A stretch of 64,000 nucleotides of DNA from VXPQ01 sp965223485 (GCA_965223485.1 OZ244993.1:2790001-2854000), one strand, 5' to 3'; shown: positions 46,201 through 54,837, counted from the stretch's first letter. The notes: a model not told the origin generated them from the sequence alone. Numbers and translations are program-made.

Positions 46201-46571
46201 AACCGGAAGCGGCCAAACAACAACTGGAGACGGAACTACCCGCGTCACAGCCTTCCTCGCCAAGCCCGGTTGGCGCAAACAACGCTCCGGGCAAAGTCAC
46301 CGAACCGGAACCGGGCAAGCCGCAACCCGCCCCCCGCCCCAAACGCTACTACGGATCCGTGCAACTGGACGCCACCCGGGTCGGCCGGGACGCCGGACAG
46401 GTAGCGGAAGAGGTAATTGCCCACCTTGCGGGCATTGTCGGCGCCAACGTAAAAGTCACGCTCGACATAGAAGCCGATATTCCCTCAGGCGCTACGGAAC
46501 AGGTGGTGCGCACCGTTACCGAAAACGGCCGCACGTTGAAGTTCAGGGAGCAAGGGTTCGAGCAGGAGTAG
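43242..46571 (+). CDS. Swt1-type HEPN plus DUF499 ATPase
   Basis: An 1109-residue protein. Residues 1-150 are a HEPN domain with R96-N-K-W-A-H101 (R-x4-H), homologous to the HEPN-NusA chimera. The DUF499 ATPase follows, with Walker A LQTNFGGGKTHSMLALYH at about 251 and Walker B VVLIDEWVAYARQL at about 363. The C-terminal 150 residues are a linker rich in proline and lysine and a small terminal domain. DUF499 proteins accompany DUF1156 methylases in defence islands. It is the last member of the right arm. Confidence 0.9.
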   Translation: MAISNRERVDKALELLREGLAPYVERELQSDKGKAVPLEIFLRLSNDPNLADKPIGEWDIAALLKLMVIPDVWNTVFRLTLGNAERSLVSELRDWRNKWAHQSPFSSDDADRALDSAVRLLTAVSATQQADEIDRMKKELRRLVYDEQVRSEKRKAGRSLIETPANATLTPWREIITPHKDVAGGRYQQAEFAADLWQTHLGEGPDEYRDPKEFFRRTFLTESLKRLLTQSVKRITNGSGDPVVQLQTNFGGGKTHSMLALYHLFSGTPSSELAGADDVLREADVPTLPEARRVVLVGNKISPGNPVTKPDGTVVRTLWGELAWQLGGPEAFERIRADDEKATNPGDRLRELFTAYGPCVVLIDEWVAYARQLHDRSNLPGGSFETQFSFAQALTESAKLADRCLLVISLPASDTGSSPHAEADDVEVGGVRGREALDRLGNVIGRLEAAWRPASAEESFEIVRRRLFEPLGGPDAFTLRDVTAQAFTDLYRGQRGEFPSECSKSDYEKRIQAAYPIHPEIFDRLYDDWSALLKFQRTRGVLRLMAVVIHALWASGDRNPLILPSMIPMDDIRVRPELTRYLTDNWVPIIEKDIDGPNALPLRIDAESPNLGKLNAARRVARTIFLGSAPTTHAAQRGLEDRRVKLGCVMPGESPAVFGDALRHLTKEATYLYQDGSRVWYSTQPTVTKLAQDRAAEFERDPDKVNAELEKRLRSALRDQGGFSRIHALPRTASDVPDDTDARLVVLTPEHAHNKEQDSDAIKAARAILEMRGNAPRLYRNTLVFLAADRVRLQDLHAAVCLYLAWESILNEREALNLDPHQTGQAKTQKQSANETVQAQLPETWQWLLAPEQKSPREEITCQAISLRGADGLAARAYKRLVREEMLVCTLGPTILRKHMDEVPLWRGEHVEVRQLVDDFARYPYLPRLHDAKVLLEAIGSGPGCLTWVQDTFAFADSYDENAGRYPGLRHGENIKVTEGHTGLVVKPEAAKQQLETELPASQPSSPSPVGANNAPGKVTEPEPGKPQPAPRPKRYYGSVQLDATRVGRDAGQVAEEVIAHLAGIVGANVKVTLDIEADIPSGATEQVVRTVTENGRTLKFREQGFEQE

Positions 46572-46783
46572 GAACAAGAGCCCCTTCTATAGCATCGGGC
46601 AACTCTGTCGCTCGTTGCCAATCGGCCAATTCGATTTTCTTACGGGCAGAATGTCCGACTATTCTGGCTATATCGTACCACAAGACCTATGGAAGCCAAA
46701 AAAAACCGGGAACAAGTCCCTAATTTATTCAAATTTTTTCTGATTCGTAAAGGCACATTTAAATTGGTATTTTGTTATTATAC

Positions 46784-46818
46784 TTTACATTTATGTAAAA
46801 TATTTATATTTTTGTAAA
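46784..46818. promoter_or_regulatory. Palindromic operator-like site upstream of the XRE/ImmA gene
   Basis: TTTACAT-TT-ATGTAAA (46784-46799) is a perfect 7-2-7 palindrome, and a third half-site TGTAAA follows at 46813-46818. It lies 27-61 bp before the TTG start in a locally AT-rich stretch. Autoregulation by the XRE protein is the simplest reading. The preceding 46572-46780 holds no gene I can support. Confidence 0.55.
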
Positions 46819-46844
46819 TTTCCATCACAAACCAGCGCCTGCCC

Positions 46845-47927
46845 TTGATAGGACAACGACTCAAACTCGCTCGCGCCGCCTCGGGGCTTTCCCTGCGCGG
46901 CCTGTCGGACAAAATCGGAAACCTCGTAAGCGCTCAGTCCATCAGCTACTACGAGCGCGACAAAGCCACGCCAGGATCGGATGTTCTCCTTGCCCTCGCC
47001 GCCGCACTCAATGTCTCCTTGAATTATCTGGTCGGAGACCAGGATATGACGGTGGAAAGCATCGATTTTCGCAAAAAGAAAATCACGAGGAAACGCGAGG
47101 TGGCGCGCGTCGAGGCCACCATCCTGCACGATCTTGAACGCTACCTTGCAATCGAAAATATTCTGGGCCTGCCAGGCCTCGACTGGGACAAACCGCGCGA
47201 AGCCCCCTACCCTGTCGCCAACGATCTATGGGAAGCCGATCGCGCCGCGCATCTTTTGCGCAACGCCTGGAATCTTGGACTGGACCCTATCCCGAACCTC
47301 ACAGGGCTTTTGGAGGAACACGGAATCAAAGTGTTGTCGATAGACCTTACGAATAATATCGCCGGGTTGACGGCCCGCGTACGCCGGGCAAACGAGGATG
47401 TCGTTTCCGTGATCGTTGTAAACGGCCAGGAGTGCGGCGAGCGGCAACGCTTTACCATTGCCCACGAACTCGGGCATCTGATGCTGGATGTAGCCCCTGC
47501 TATGGATGAGGAAAAGGCTGCACATCGCTTTGCCGGGGCATTCCTCATGCCGGTAGAGAGGCTATGGGCTACCGTAGGCAAGCATCGCCACTCCATAGGT
47601 TACAGCGAGCTTTTTGCCCTCAAGAACCTTTTCGGCGTAAGCGTGCAGGCTCTTACGTACAGGTGCAAGGACCTCGGCATCTTTAACGACACGTTGTTCC
47701 GCAGACTCTTCCAGGATTTTTCCCGCCGCGGATGGCGCAGTCCGCCTTACGAAGAGCCATTTCCATTGCAAGACGAAAAGCCGCAACGCTTCAGGCGCTT
47801 GTGCTTTCGCGCCTTGTCCGAAAATGCGGTTTCGGAATCCAGAGCTGCCGAATTACTGGGCATATCGGTGCATGAACTGAACCGCCAAATATCAGAACCC
47901 CCATCAAGCGAACCCATGTATGAGTAA
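46845..47927 (+). CDS. XRE-family regulator with ImmA/IrrE metallopeptidase domain
   Basis: The 360-residue protein has an N-terminal helix-turn-helix (IGQRLKLARAASGLSLRGLSDKIGNLVSAQSISYYERDKATP, residues 2-45) and a zinc peptidase motif FTIAHELGHLMLD at about 207. Such fusions repress genes until the peptidase part cleaves or releases a repressor in response to DNA damage or phage. The start is TTG 46845 without a clear ribosome-binding site. It lies directly after the defence arm, so it may regulate it, and it converges on hpt with 42 bp between stops. Confidence 0.9.
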   Translation: MIGQRLKLARAASGLSLRGLSDKIGNLVSAQSISYYERDKATPGSDVLLALAAALNVSLNYLVGDQDMTVESIDFRKKKITRKREVARVEATILHDLERYLAIENILGLPGLDWDKPREAPYPVANDLWEADRAAHLLRNAWNLGLDPIPNLTGLLEEHGIKVLSIDLTNNIAGLTARVRRANEDVVSVIVVNGQECGERQRFTIAHELGHLMLDVAPAMDEEKAAHRFAGAFLMPVERLWATVGKHRHSIGYSELFALKNLFGVSVQALTYRCKDLGIFNDTLFRRLFQDFSRRGWRSPPYEEPFPLQDEKPQRFRRLCFRALSENAVSESRAAELLGISVHELNRQISEPPSSEPMYE

Positions 47928-47969
47928 ACACCATGACAGTGCTGGTTTCGGATGTCTCCGTCCTGCCCC

Positions 47970-48545
47970 CTACTCCACCCGGATATATATCTCCGGCAGG
48001 TGACGCCCGGTTTGCTCGTAATCCATCCCGTAGCCGATCAGAAAGCGGTTGGGCGCCCGGAATCCTACATAATCGAGAGGGACGTGCACACGGGCCGCTT
48101 CCGGCTTGTGCAGGAGCGTAGCGATACGAAGTGAGGCCGGCTCCTGCTCCCTGATCCGTTCCATGAGATATGCCATGGTAACTCCCGTATCCACAATGTC
48201 TTCCACCACGATGACATGACGCCCACTCAGATCGATCCGGGCCACGCCTTCCCGCTCAACAATCCGGCCGCTGGAGGTTGTCCCTTGCTCGTACGAGGCC
48301 AGCCTCCGGAAATCCACTTCGCAATCTATCGTAAGCACACGCAGCAAATCGGCGAGAAACATGCAGGCGCCATGTAGCACACCTACGAGCACCGGGGTTT
48401 TGCCGGCATAGCGCAGGGAAATCTCCTCCCCTATTTCGGCCACGCGGCGCCGGATCCCGTCGCGGTCGATGTACACCTCGAAGTGCTCGCCCCGGCACAA
48501 TACAGAGGTGTCTGAGAATCTGGAAAGGTTAGAAGTATCGGACAT
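47970..48545 (-). CDS. hpt: Hypoxanthine phosphoribosyltransferase
   Basis: Hpt salvages hypoxanthine and guanine to IMP and GMP. The PRPP-binding motif is VIVVEDIVDTGVTM, with LVGVLHGACMFLADLLR and VDYVGF-type C-terminal motif (LDYVGFRAPNRFLIGYGMD). The start is ATG 48545 (MSDTSNLSRF), giving 191 residues; the frame is open for 56 more codons upstream into tilS. It follows tilS by 34 bp, an arrangement common in bacteria. Confidence 0.95.
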   Translation of the reverse strand: MSDTSNLSRFSDTSVLCRGEHFEVYIDRDGIRRRVAEIGEEISLRYAGKTPVLVGVLHGACMFLADLLRVLTIDCEVDFRRLASYEQGTTSSGRIVEREGVARIDLSGRHVIVVEDIVDTGVTMAYLMERIREQEPASLRIATLLHKPEAARVHVPLDYVGFRAPNRFLIGYGMDYEQTGRHLPEIYIRVE

Positions 48546-48579
48546 GGGCGGATGGTGCGCTTGCTTGAACGATCCTGGT

Positions 48580-49974
48580 TCACAAAATCGAGCTTTCCCG
48601 GTTCCTTGTAAACCGCAACCGGACAACTTCCGAAGAATCCTCCCGAATGCGTGCCTCTTCTGAAATCCGCAGGGGTAGCACCCATACGATCCTCCCATCC
48701 GACTCGACCACATGGACGGCGCGTTTCCGGTGCGGCGGCACGCGCTCGTCCGTCAGAAAATCGCTGATCTTCTTGCCCTGGCGCATGCCGAGCGGTACGA
48801 ACCGGTCGCCCGCCGCCCACGGGCGCACCAGCAAGGGGAACCGGGCCGTACGTGCATCGAGATACACCTCATCGGGAGCGCCGGCAGCCACATCGCCGGG
48901 AGGCGCTCCCAGCCGCTCGGCGTGCAGATATCCTCCAGGTATTTCGATGGCCCCTTCCTCATCGAGGCAGCATGGAGCAACGGATTCGCCGGGGGACCTC
49001 GAACCGGAGGGCGTAAAAACGATTCGACCGCGCTCCCGCCACACGGCGGTATTTCCGAATACGAGCCGCCGGCCCGGTTGCATATCCAGAAGCTGTTCGA
49101 TGCGGGCCGCCGCGCGGGCATCCGCTTCGAAGCCGGGCGCCCAGCGGCGCAACGCCTCGATAAATACGCGGCGGCGAAAGACCGGCGGCAAAGCGCGGGC
49201 GGCGGTCTCGTCCACAGCGCCTTCTCCTGCCAATGCCGCATCGAAACAGGCTTCCAGTCCGTCGCGCAGCACTTCGTCCACATATTCCCGGACGAGCGCC
49301 CCCGACCGGGCGATGTTCTCCACGACAGCTTCCCCGAAATGCTGTTCGATCAGGGGCAAAATATCGCCCCGCAGGGCGCCGCGCCGGTATTTTGGGGTGG
49401 TATTCGATGCATCCTCCCGCCATGTAAGGCCCTGGGCACGAGCATACGCCTCAATGTCGCGCCGCCGCGCCGCCAGCAGGGGGCGCACTACCTGCACGGA
49501 CGATCCGGGAGAAATCTCCCGCCGGACCGGCATCCCCGCCAATCCTTCGGGACCCGATCCCCTAAACAGGTTCAGCAGCACGGTCTCTGCCTGGTCGTCG
49601 CGATGATGGCCAACAGCCACCTTGCCGCAGGGAATCGCCAGAGCCACCTCCTCGAAAACGGCATAACGAAAGTCGCGCGCCGCCTGCTGAACCGATGCGC
49701 CGGACGGCCATTCCCCATCGAATGAGCGCACGATCAGGTCAATACCCCGCTCCCCGCACCAGGTCCTCACGAACGCCTCGTCCCCGTCCGATGCGTCCCC
49801 GCGCAGCCGGTAGTTGACATGCACGGCTCGCACAGACATACCCAGCGCAGCCAGCACCGAGGTGAGCACGATTGAATCCACGCCTCCGCTCAGGCCGGTC
49901 ACCACCGGTTCGCCGGTTTCCAGCAGGGCATGCCGGAGAAGAAAAGCGTCGATACGTCGCTCGAAAGAATCCAT
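48580..49974 (-). CDS. tilS: tRNA(Ile)-lysidine synthetase
   Basis: TilS makes lysidine at C34 of tRNA-Ile(CAU). The PP-loop motif VVTGLSGGVDSIVLTSVL lies at about residue 22, with GKVAVGHHRDDQAETVLLNLFRGSG further on. I start at ATG 49974 (MDSFERRIDAFLLRH; 464 residues), 13 bp after the mutL stop. The protein retains the longer C-terminal domain seen in many TilS enzymes. Confidence 0.95.
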   Translation of the reverse strand: MDSFERRIDAFLLRHALLETGEPVVTGLSGGVDSIVLTSVLAALGMSVRAVHVNYRLRGDASDGDEAFVRTWCGERGIDLIVRSFDGEWPSGASVQQAARDFRYAVFEEVALAIPCGKVAVGHHRDDQAETVLLNLFRGSGPEGLAGMPVRREISPGSSVQVVRPLLAARRRDIEAYARAQGLTWREDASNTTPKYRRGALRGDILPLIEQHFGEAVVENIARSGALVREYVDEVLRDGLEACFDAALAGEGAVDETAARALPPVFRRRVFIEALRRWAPGFEADARAAARIEQLLDMQPGRRLVFGNTAVWRERGRIVFTPSGSRSPGESVAPCCLDEEGAIEIPGGYLHAERLGAPPGDVAAGAPDEVYLDARTARFPLLVRPWAAGDRFVPLGMRQGKKISDFLTDERVPPHRKRAVHVVESDGRIVWVLPLRISEEARIREDSSEVVRLRFTRNRESSIL

Positions 49975-49987
49975 GCCGCAAGCGCCG

Positions 49988-51826
49988 TCAGTGACCGAAG
50001 CGCTTCTGCAACTCCTCGATAGGGATCCGGACCACTGTGGCGCGTCCCCTCGGACATACATAGGGCTTATCGCATGCAAAGAGCTGGTCGATCATGGATC
50101 GCATTTCCGCAGGCGCGAGCGCCGCGCCGGACCGGATGGCGCCCCGCCGGGCCAGGCTCCTCGCAAGCCGCTCCGAGCGCTCCACGCCGGCCTGCTCGTT
50201 GTCGCGCCGGTACTGAGCCAGCAGGTCTTCCAGCAAAACCTCCTTGTCGCCGGAATGTATTTCCGACGGCACGCCCCGCACGACGGCGGTCCTCCCGCTG
50301 AGCAGCTCGATGTCGAACCCGAGGGCGCTCAGATCCGGCAGCAGTTCCTTGAGCAACTCGAAATCCGCGGGAGGGAACTCGACGGTGCGGGCAAACAGCA
50401 GTTGTTGGGACAGTCCCTGCCCCTGTCGGAGATGACCCAGCGCCCGCTCGTACAGAATGCGTTCGTGCGCGGCCTGCTGATCGATGATCATCAGGCCCGA
50501 CTGGATCTGCGTGAGAATGTAGCAGCCGTGAAGTTGCCAGAGAAGCATATCCTCGTCCCCGGGCCCTGCGTCCGGGATCGGTAAGGACGCCACGCCGCGA
50601 TACAGTTCCTCGGACTGCCGGCCCGCATCCCGTTGTTCATCCTTCCGGTAATACCCTGCCGAAGGCGCATCGGAAGAAAAGCCGGAAGCGCCCGCTGGGT
50701 GGGCTTTTCCAGGAACGGTAAATTCCCTCGCAGGCGATTTGAGCACCCAGGGCTCGGCCGTATCGGTGGAGGGCGCATCGACAAGGGGCGTCAATAGCAT
50801 GGCGCCAAGCCCTTTCCGCACGACCGCATGGAGAAATCCGTACACGCCCCGGTCGTCGTCGAATCGCACTTCGGCCTTTGCCGGATGCACGTTCACATCG
50901 ACGCGGGACGGATCCACCGACAGGAAAACGCAGAAAAACGGCCAGGTCCCCTGAGGCACGAGGCGCTCGTATGCCGATTGAATCGCATGTCCCAGCGAAC
51001 GGCTCTTCACAATGCGTCCATTGACAAACAAAAACTGCTCGCTGCGATGCTTCTTGTGCAATTCGGGCATCCCGACAAACCCGTGCACAGTCAGGTAACT
51101 CGTCTGCTCTCCCACGGGAACGAGCATTTCGGGGTACTGGTCGCCGAACAACGCTCCGATGCGGGCGCGGAGCACCTCGGCAGGCTCTCCGGATTCGGCG
51201 GGAAGCCGATGCATTTCCGCCTCGTCGTGGATGAGCGTGAAGGCAATGTCGGGACGAGACAGCGCAAGAGCGTGAAACGCCTCTATGATATGGCGGAGCT
51301 CTGTGGCCGGGGTTTTCAGAAAATTCCGCCGGGCAGGCACGTTGTAAAACAGATTGCGTACGGCCAGCGACGTGCCGTCGCTCGTAGCGCACGGCTCTGA
51401 CGAAACGATACGTCCTCCCTCGTTACGAATGCAGAGCCCGGCGCCGTCAGCGGCCCGTTTCGTGCGTAATTCGACCTGCGCCACCGCCGCGACCGACGCA
51501 AGGGCTTCGCCTCGAAAACCGAGGGTGCGAATACAGTTCAGATCTTCGGCGACAAAGAGCTTGCTCGTGGCGTGCCGGCGAAAACATGCGGTTGCATCTT
51601 CCCGGCTCATACCGCTCCCGTCATCCACGACCTGGATCAATTCCGTGCCCGCCTTCTTCAGGATCAGCGTAATGGACCCGGCGCCGGCGTCCACCGCGTT
51701 TTCCAGCAATTCCTTCACCGCCGAAGCAGGGCGTTGCACCACTTCTCCGGCGGCGATTTTATTGGAAAGCGCCTCCGGCATCACCCGGATGCTTCCTTCG
51801 ATATCCATGGCTACGTCATGCGCCAT
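49988..51826 (-). CDS. mutL: DNA mismatch repair protein MutL
   Basis: MutL links MutS recognition of mismatches to strand removal. The GHKL ATPase motifs are visible: IAAGEVVQRPASAVKELLENAVDAGA, DDGSGM and GFRGEALASVAAVA. The C-terminal dimerisation domain begins near residue 420 and has QSGLMIIDQQAAHERILYE. It is 612 residues; ATG 51808 is an alternative start. No DQHA(x)2E(x)4E endonuclease motif was found in the part I read, only QQAAHERILYE, so nicking activity is unclear. Confidence 0.95.
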   Translation of the reverse strand: MAHDVAMDIEGSIRVMPEALSNKIAAGEVVQRPASAVKELLENAVDAGAGSITLILKKAGTELIQVVDDGSGMSREDATACFRRHATSKLFVAEDLNCIRTLGFRGEALASVAAVAQVELRTKRAADGAGLCIRNEGGRIVSSEPCATSDGTSLAVRNLFYNVPARRNFLKTPATELRHIIEAFHALALSRPDIAFTLIHDEAEMHRLPAESGEPAEVLRARIGALFGDQYPEMLVPVGEQTSYLTVHGFVGMPELHKKHRSEQFLFVNGRIVKSRSLGHAIQSAYERLVPQGTWPFFCVFLSVDPSRVDVNVHPAKAEVRFDDDRGVYGFLHAVVRKGLGAMLLTPLVDAPSTDTAEPWVLKSPAREFTVPGKAHPAGASGFSSDAPSAGYYRKDEQRDAGRQSEELYRGVASLPIPDAGPGDEDMLLWQLHGCYILTQIQSGLMIIDQQAAHERILYERALGHLRQGQGLSQQLLFARTVEFPPADFELLKELLPDLSALGFDIELLSGRTAVVRGVPSEIHSGDKEVLLEDLLAQYRRDNEQAGVERSERLARSLARRGAIRSGAALAPAEMRSMIDQLFACDKPYVCPRGRATVVRIPIEELQKRFGH

Positions 51827-51871
51827 TCGACAACAGGTACAATGCGTAAAAAATGTGCGGGCGGGACAGGA

Positions 51872-52090
51872 TCAGCCCATCTGGAAATACACAAACAGAG
51901 CCATCCCCAGCAAAATCACAAACAGAACGATCCCCGCAGGATTTCTCCGTTTGCGGCGCGAAAGGCTCTTGATGCGCATACGATGGCGCAAGTCCTGATC
52001 CTTCTTGGGGTCATAAAATCGCGGCTCGTAGGAGAACCGGCGATGCCTAGCGCGAGACCCCGGCATAAAAATACCCATGGCGCTTCCCAT
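51872..52090 (-). CDS. Small basic membrane protein
   Basis: The 72-residue protein has a basic N-terminal half (SRARHRRFSYEPRFYDPKKDQDLRHRMRIKSLSRRKRR) and one C-terminal membrane segment (AGIVLFVILLGMALFVYFQ). ATG 52090 (MGSAMGIFMPG) has GGGAAATC upstream; ATG 52078 is an alternative. It is placed between cdsA and mutL on the same strand. No function is known to me. Confidence 0.72.
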   Translation of the reverse strand: MGSAMGIFMPGSRARHRRFSYEPRFYDPKKDQDLRHRMRIKSLSRRKRRNPAGIVLFVILLGMALFVYFQMG

Positions 52091-52200
52091 GATTTCCCGA
52101 TCGAATATACACGAGGCGGGGTACCCCGTTCCGGAACGATTGTCCACACGTTGCACACAACAGACCTTGCCGGCCTCGCCCGGAACCGGCAGGAGTCCCC

Positions 52201-53079
52201 CTAAAAGACCCCGGTTACAAAGCGTAGATACAAATACATAGCGGCCGCTGCCGGAAGCATCGCATCGAACCGGTCCAGTACGCCGCCATGGCCCGGCAAG
52301 AGCGAGCCGGAATCCTTCGCACCGGCCAACCGCTTCAACTGGCTGGCCGCAAGATCCCCCAGTTGCCCCAACACGCCGGCGATCCCCCCCAGAAGCAACA
52401 TGTGTCCCCAGGAAGTTATCTCATACACGAATACCTGAAACAGGACCGCTGCCGCAAGCGCCCCGAACACGCCGCCGATAGCACCGGCCCATGTCTTCTT
52501 CGGCGACACCGCAGGCGCAAGCGGATACCGCCCGAAAAGACGGCCAGCCACATACGCCATCGTATCGGCGGCCCATACGATCACAAAGACGGCCAGCGTC
52601 AAATAGAATGCCGACACGTCGTCGATGCCCAGTCCGTTTGCAAAACGCAACTCGATCAAAAAGGCCCACAACGTACTCGGATACACAATGCCCAACAGCG
52701 TGGCTCCGAGGCGGCGCGTCCCCGGTGAATCGGGCCGGACGCCCCCTGGTCCTGCAACACGCGTCTGCGCCCCCTCTCTCCCCGACAATCCGGAATAAAA
52801 GGGAAAGCAGGCCACCACCCCCACAACGACCGCAACCGCTATATAAAGCGCAGGGCGCCAGGCGGCTTGCAGAACAATCAGCGCGCCAATGAGCAAACCG
52901 GGAATGCGATGCGGATGCAGTCCGCCCTCCTCAAGCAGGCGATATACCTCATGCTGGCACAACAAAGCCAGCGCCAGCACAAGCAGGACGAAAGGCCAGG
53001 AGCCCAGATAGAGCATGCCGACGACAAACGGAATGCCTACCAGAGCGGTAAGAAGACGAAGAAAGATGCTTTTATACAC
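52201..53079 (-). CDS. cdsA: Phosphatidate cytidylyltransferase
   Basis: CdsA makes CDP-diacylglycerol from phosphatidate and CTP, the branch point of phospholipid synthesis. The C-terminal signature SQLKRLAGAKDSGSLLPGHGGVLDRFDA is complete, with several membrane helices before it and SPKKTWAGAIGG in the middle. Length is 292 residues. It is downstream of the CPBP protease gene by 44 bp. Confidence 0.96.
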   Translation of the reverse strand: MYKSIFLRLLTALVGIPFVVGMLYLGSWPFVLLVLALALLCQHEVYRLLEEGGLHPHRIPGLLIGALIVLQAAWRPALYIAVAVVVGVVACFPFYSGLSGREGAQTRVAGPGGVRPDSPGTRRLGATLLGIVYPSTLWAFLIELRFANGLGIDDVSAFYLTLAVFVIVWAADTMAYVAGRLFGRYPLAPAVSPKKTWAGAIGGVFGALAAAVLFQVFVYEITSWGHMLLLGGIAGVLGQLGDLAASQLKRLAGAKDSGSLLPGHGGVLDRFDAMLPAAAAMYLYLRFVTGVF

Positions 53080-53123
53080 GCGTACCCAAAATGTAAAAAT
53101 GGCCGGATTCTGCGCTGAATGAT

Positions 53124-54140
53124 TTATTCACGCCGAAAACCCGGAGGCGTTTCTGAAACGAGCACATCGCCAGCGCGACGCGGCGCTCCACGTTCGATCG
53201 CCAGCACGAACAGGATAAACAAACCTGCCCCCAGGAGCACCAGATACCACGGCACGTTTATGTGTTCGATATCGGAAATTTCGTGTTCCGGATGCCTTGC
53301 AACATACGCACCCACCGCTACGGCAACGGCATTGTTCGTAAAATGCACGGCGATGGCGGGCCAGATACTTCCGGTCCGCCACACAAGATACGCCATGAAC
53401 ACGCCGAGCGCCGCAAGCGGCAGAATCTGTGAAAAACGCAGGTGATATATAGCGAACACAATACCCGAAAAAAGGATGCCCCCTACCACTCCGAGACTGC
53501 GCTCGGCCTGACGCTGTACATAGCCCCTGAACAGCAACTCTTCGCATAAGGCGGGTGTAAGCGCCAGCACGATCAGGTGAAATGCAATGTTCGCGTCTAC
53601 ATGAAGCACCTGCCGGATGAGTTCCATCTGCGACGCCTCGAATTCCCGAATAGCTTCGGGAAGGGGGATCGCTCCATTGACCGCGCCAAGCCACTGTACG
53701 ACGGGCATAAGCGCAATAAGCGCGGCGAGTGCAGGCACTATGAAGGACACATCGAGCCGCCGCACCCGGAGAAAAGCGAGGGGGCGACGGGTGTGCATCC
53801 GCGCCAGCCACCATGCCGGCAGGCACAGCCCCAGCACTTGGCCGATCGTATTCGCCGTAAGCAAGGCGCCGGCATGCTGTTCTATGAGCATGGATGGATC
53901 GGCAAGCAACGCATCCGGAGAGACCCCCTTCAGGAGGAGAAGCACCACTACGGCAAGGGGGCTGATTATCACCTGAAAAAGGATAAAGGCCGCGATCAGA
54001 GCGGCAAAGGTCGTCCACAGCGGCGAAAAGGCGCGGCGTTCAAACCATCCGTCCAGCGGAATAGGCCTCGGCGCATCCGGCGCAGCGCCCGACTCCCCGG
54101 ACGATGTGTCCGGAAAAAGATGTTGTGTCGACTCATCCAT
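53124..54140 (-). CDS. CPBP-family intramembrane metalloprotease
   Basis: The 338-residue multi-pass membrane protein has the Abi/CPBP motifs PALCEELLFRGYVQR (EExxxR), FAIYHLRFSQILP (H), and IAVHFTNNAVAV (H and N). The family cleaves within membranes or processes prenylated proteins and includes bacteriocin self-immunity proteins. No partner peptide gene is seen. It probably starts the leftward unit CPBP-cdsA-small protein-mutL-tilS-hpt, whose gaps are between 13 and 121 bp. Confidence 0.92.
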   Translation of the reverse strand: MDESTQHLFPDTSSGESGAAPDAPRPIPLDGWFERRAFSPLWTTFAALIAAFILFQVIISPLAVVVLLLLKGVSPDALLADPSMLIEQHAGALLTANTIGQVLGLCLPAWWLARMHTRRPLAFLRVRRLDVSFIVPALAALIALMPVVQWLGAVNGAIPLPEAIREFEASQMELIRQVLHVDANIAFHLIVLALTPALCEELLFRGYVQRQAERSLGVVGGILFSGIVFAIYHLRFSQILPLAALGVFMAYLVWRTGSIWPAIAVHFTNNAVAVAVGAYVARHPEHEISDIEHINVPWYLVLLGAGLFILFVLAIERGAPRRAGDVLVSETPPGFRRE

Positions 54141-54241
54141 GCTTCGTACAGGTGGAATGAAAACAGTGTAAACCGGGTCCGGCTATTACGGAAAGGGAAC
54201 CTGGCGCCTGCCAATCGTTATCTATGGCGCAACGAATGCTC

Positions 54242-54318
54242 GCGCCCGTAGCTCAGTTGGATAGAGCGTTGGATTCCGGTTCCAAAGGCCGGGGGTTCGA
54301 ATCCTCCCGGGCGCGCCA
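54242..54318 (+). tRNA. tRNA-Arg (anticodon CCG)
   Basis: The 77-nt cloverleaf has acceptor arms GCGCCCG/CGGGCGC, an encoded CCA at 54316-54318, the D-arm GCTC/GAGC, and anticodon stem TTGGA/TCCAA around loop TTCCGGT (anticodon CCG, codon CGG). The T-arm is GGGGG-TTCGAAT-CCTCC, with pairs at most positions. Everything beyond it to the window end looks acquired, so the tRNA may be an integration site. Confidence 0.95.
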
Positions 54319-54367
54319 TTTCGCAATTCTGTGTGTGGGGGTTGTCTAACGTCTTAAGAGGCATGAT

Positions 54368-54396
54368 GGGTTTCGGGACTCGAAACCCGGGTTTTT
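54368..54396 (+). terminator. Rho-independent terminator after tRNA-Arg
   Basis: GGGTTTCG (54368-54375) pairs with CGAAACCC (54381-54388) around a 5-nt loop and is followed by GGGTTTTT. Another perfect hairpin without T-run, CTTCCAA/TTGGAAG, lies at 54451-54468. Confidence 0.8.
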
Positions 54397-54564
54397 ATGG
54401 CTATAAGGTGAGGCGGTCCGCAAATGCCAGTTTCAATAACGCCCATCTGTCTTCCAAACGCTTGGAAGTCCATGGTTTTTAAGGGGTTGCCAAGAACGTG
54501 AAGGCGAGTATGATCCAATTACCTTGCGTACAAGATGCAGTGAACAATTGGACTTGGAGCCGAT

Positions 54565-54837
54565 ATGGATTTTGACGAATATGCACAGAGTGGATACGGG
54601 CTTTACGGTGCGTTTGCTAAGGAGGTGCGAAGAATCCTCGACAAGGCGCTTGACGAATTTCCGAAAATCAAGTGCCAGGTAATCCAGGCTCGCGCCAAAA
54701 GCGTCGACAGCCTTAAAAAGAAGCTCGGCGACAACGATACGGCCGATATCGAAAACCGCATCAAGGATCTTGCCGGGGTTCGGATCATTCTCTACACAAA
54801 CAGCGACGTTAATCGACTAGATGTGATCTCTCAGTAG
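54565..54837 (+). pseudogene. RelA/SpoT-domain gene, truncated after 85 codons
   Basis: The 90-residue frame reads SLKKKLGDNDTADIENRIKDLAGVRIILYTNSDVNRL, the start of a RelA/SpoT ppGpp-synthetase domain, and then stops in unrelated sequence at 54822-54837. The G-loop and the catalytic parts that should follow are missing. The start has a GGAG ribosome-binding site. Its size suggests a small alarmone-synthetase type (defence-linked toxSAS or CapRel-like), but the rest is lost, so no activity is expected. Confidence 0.75.
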
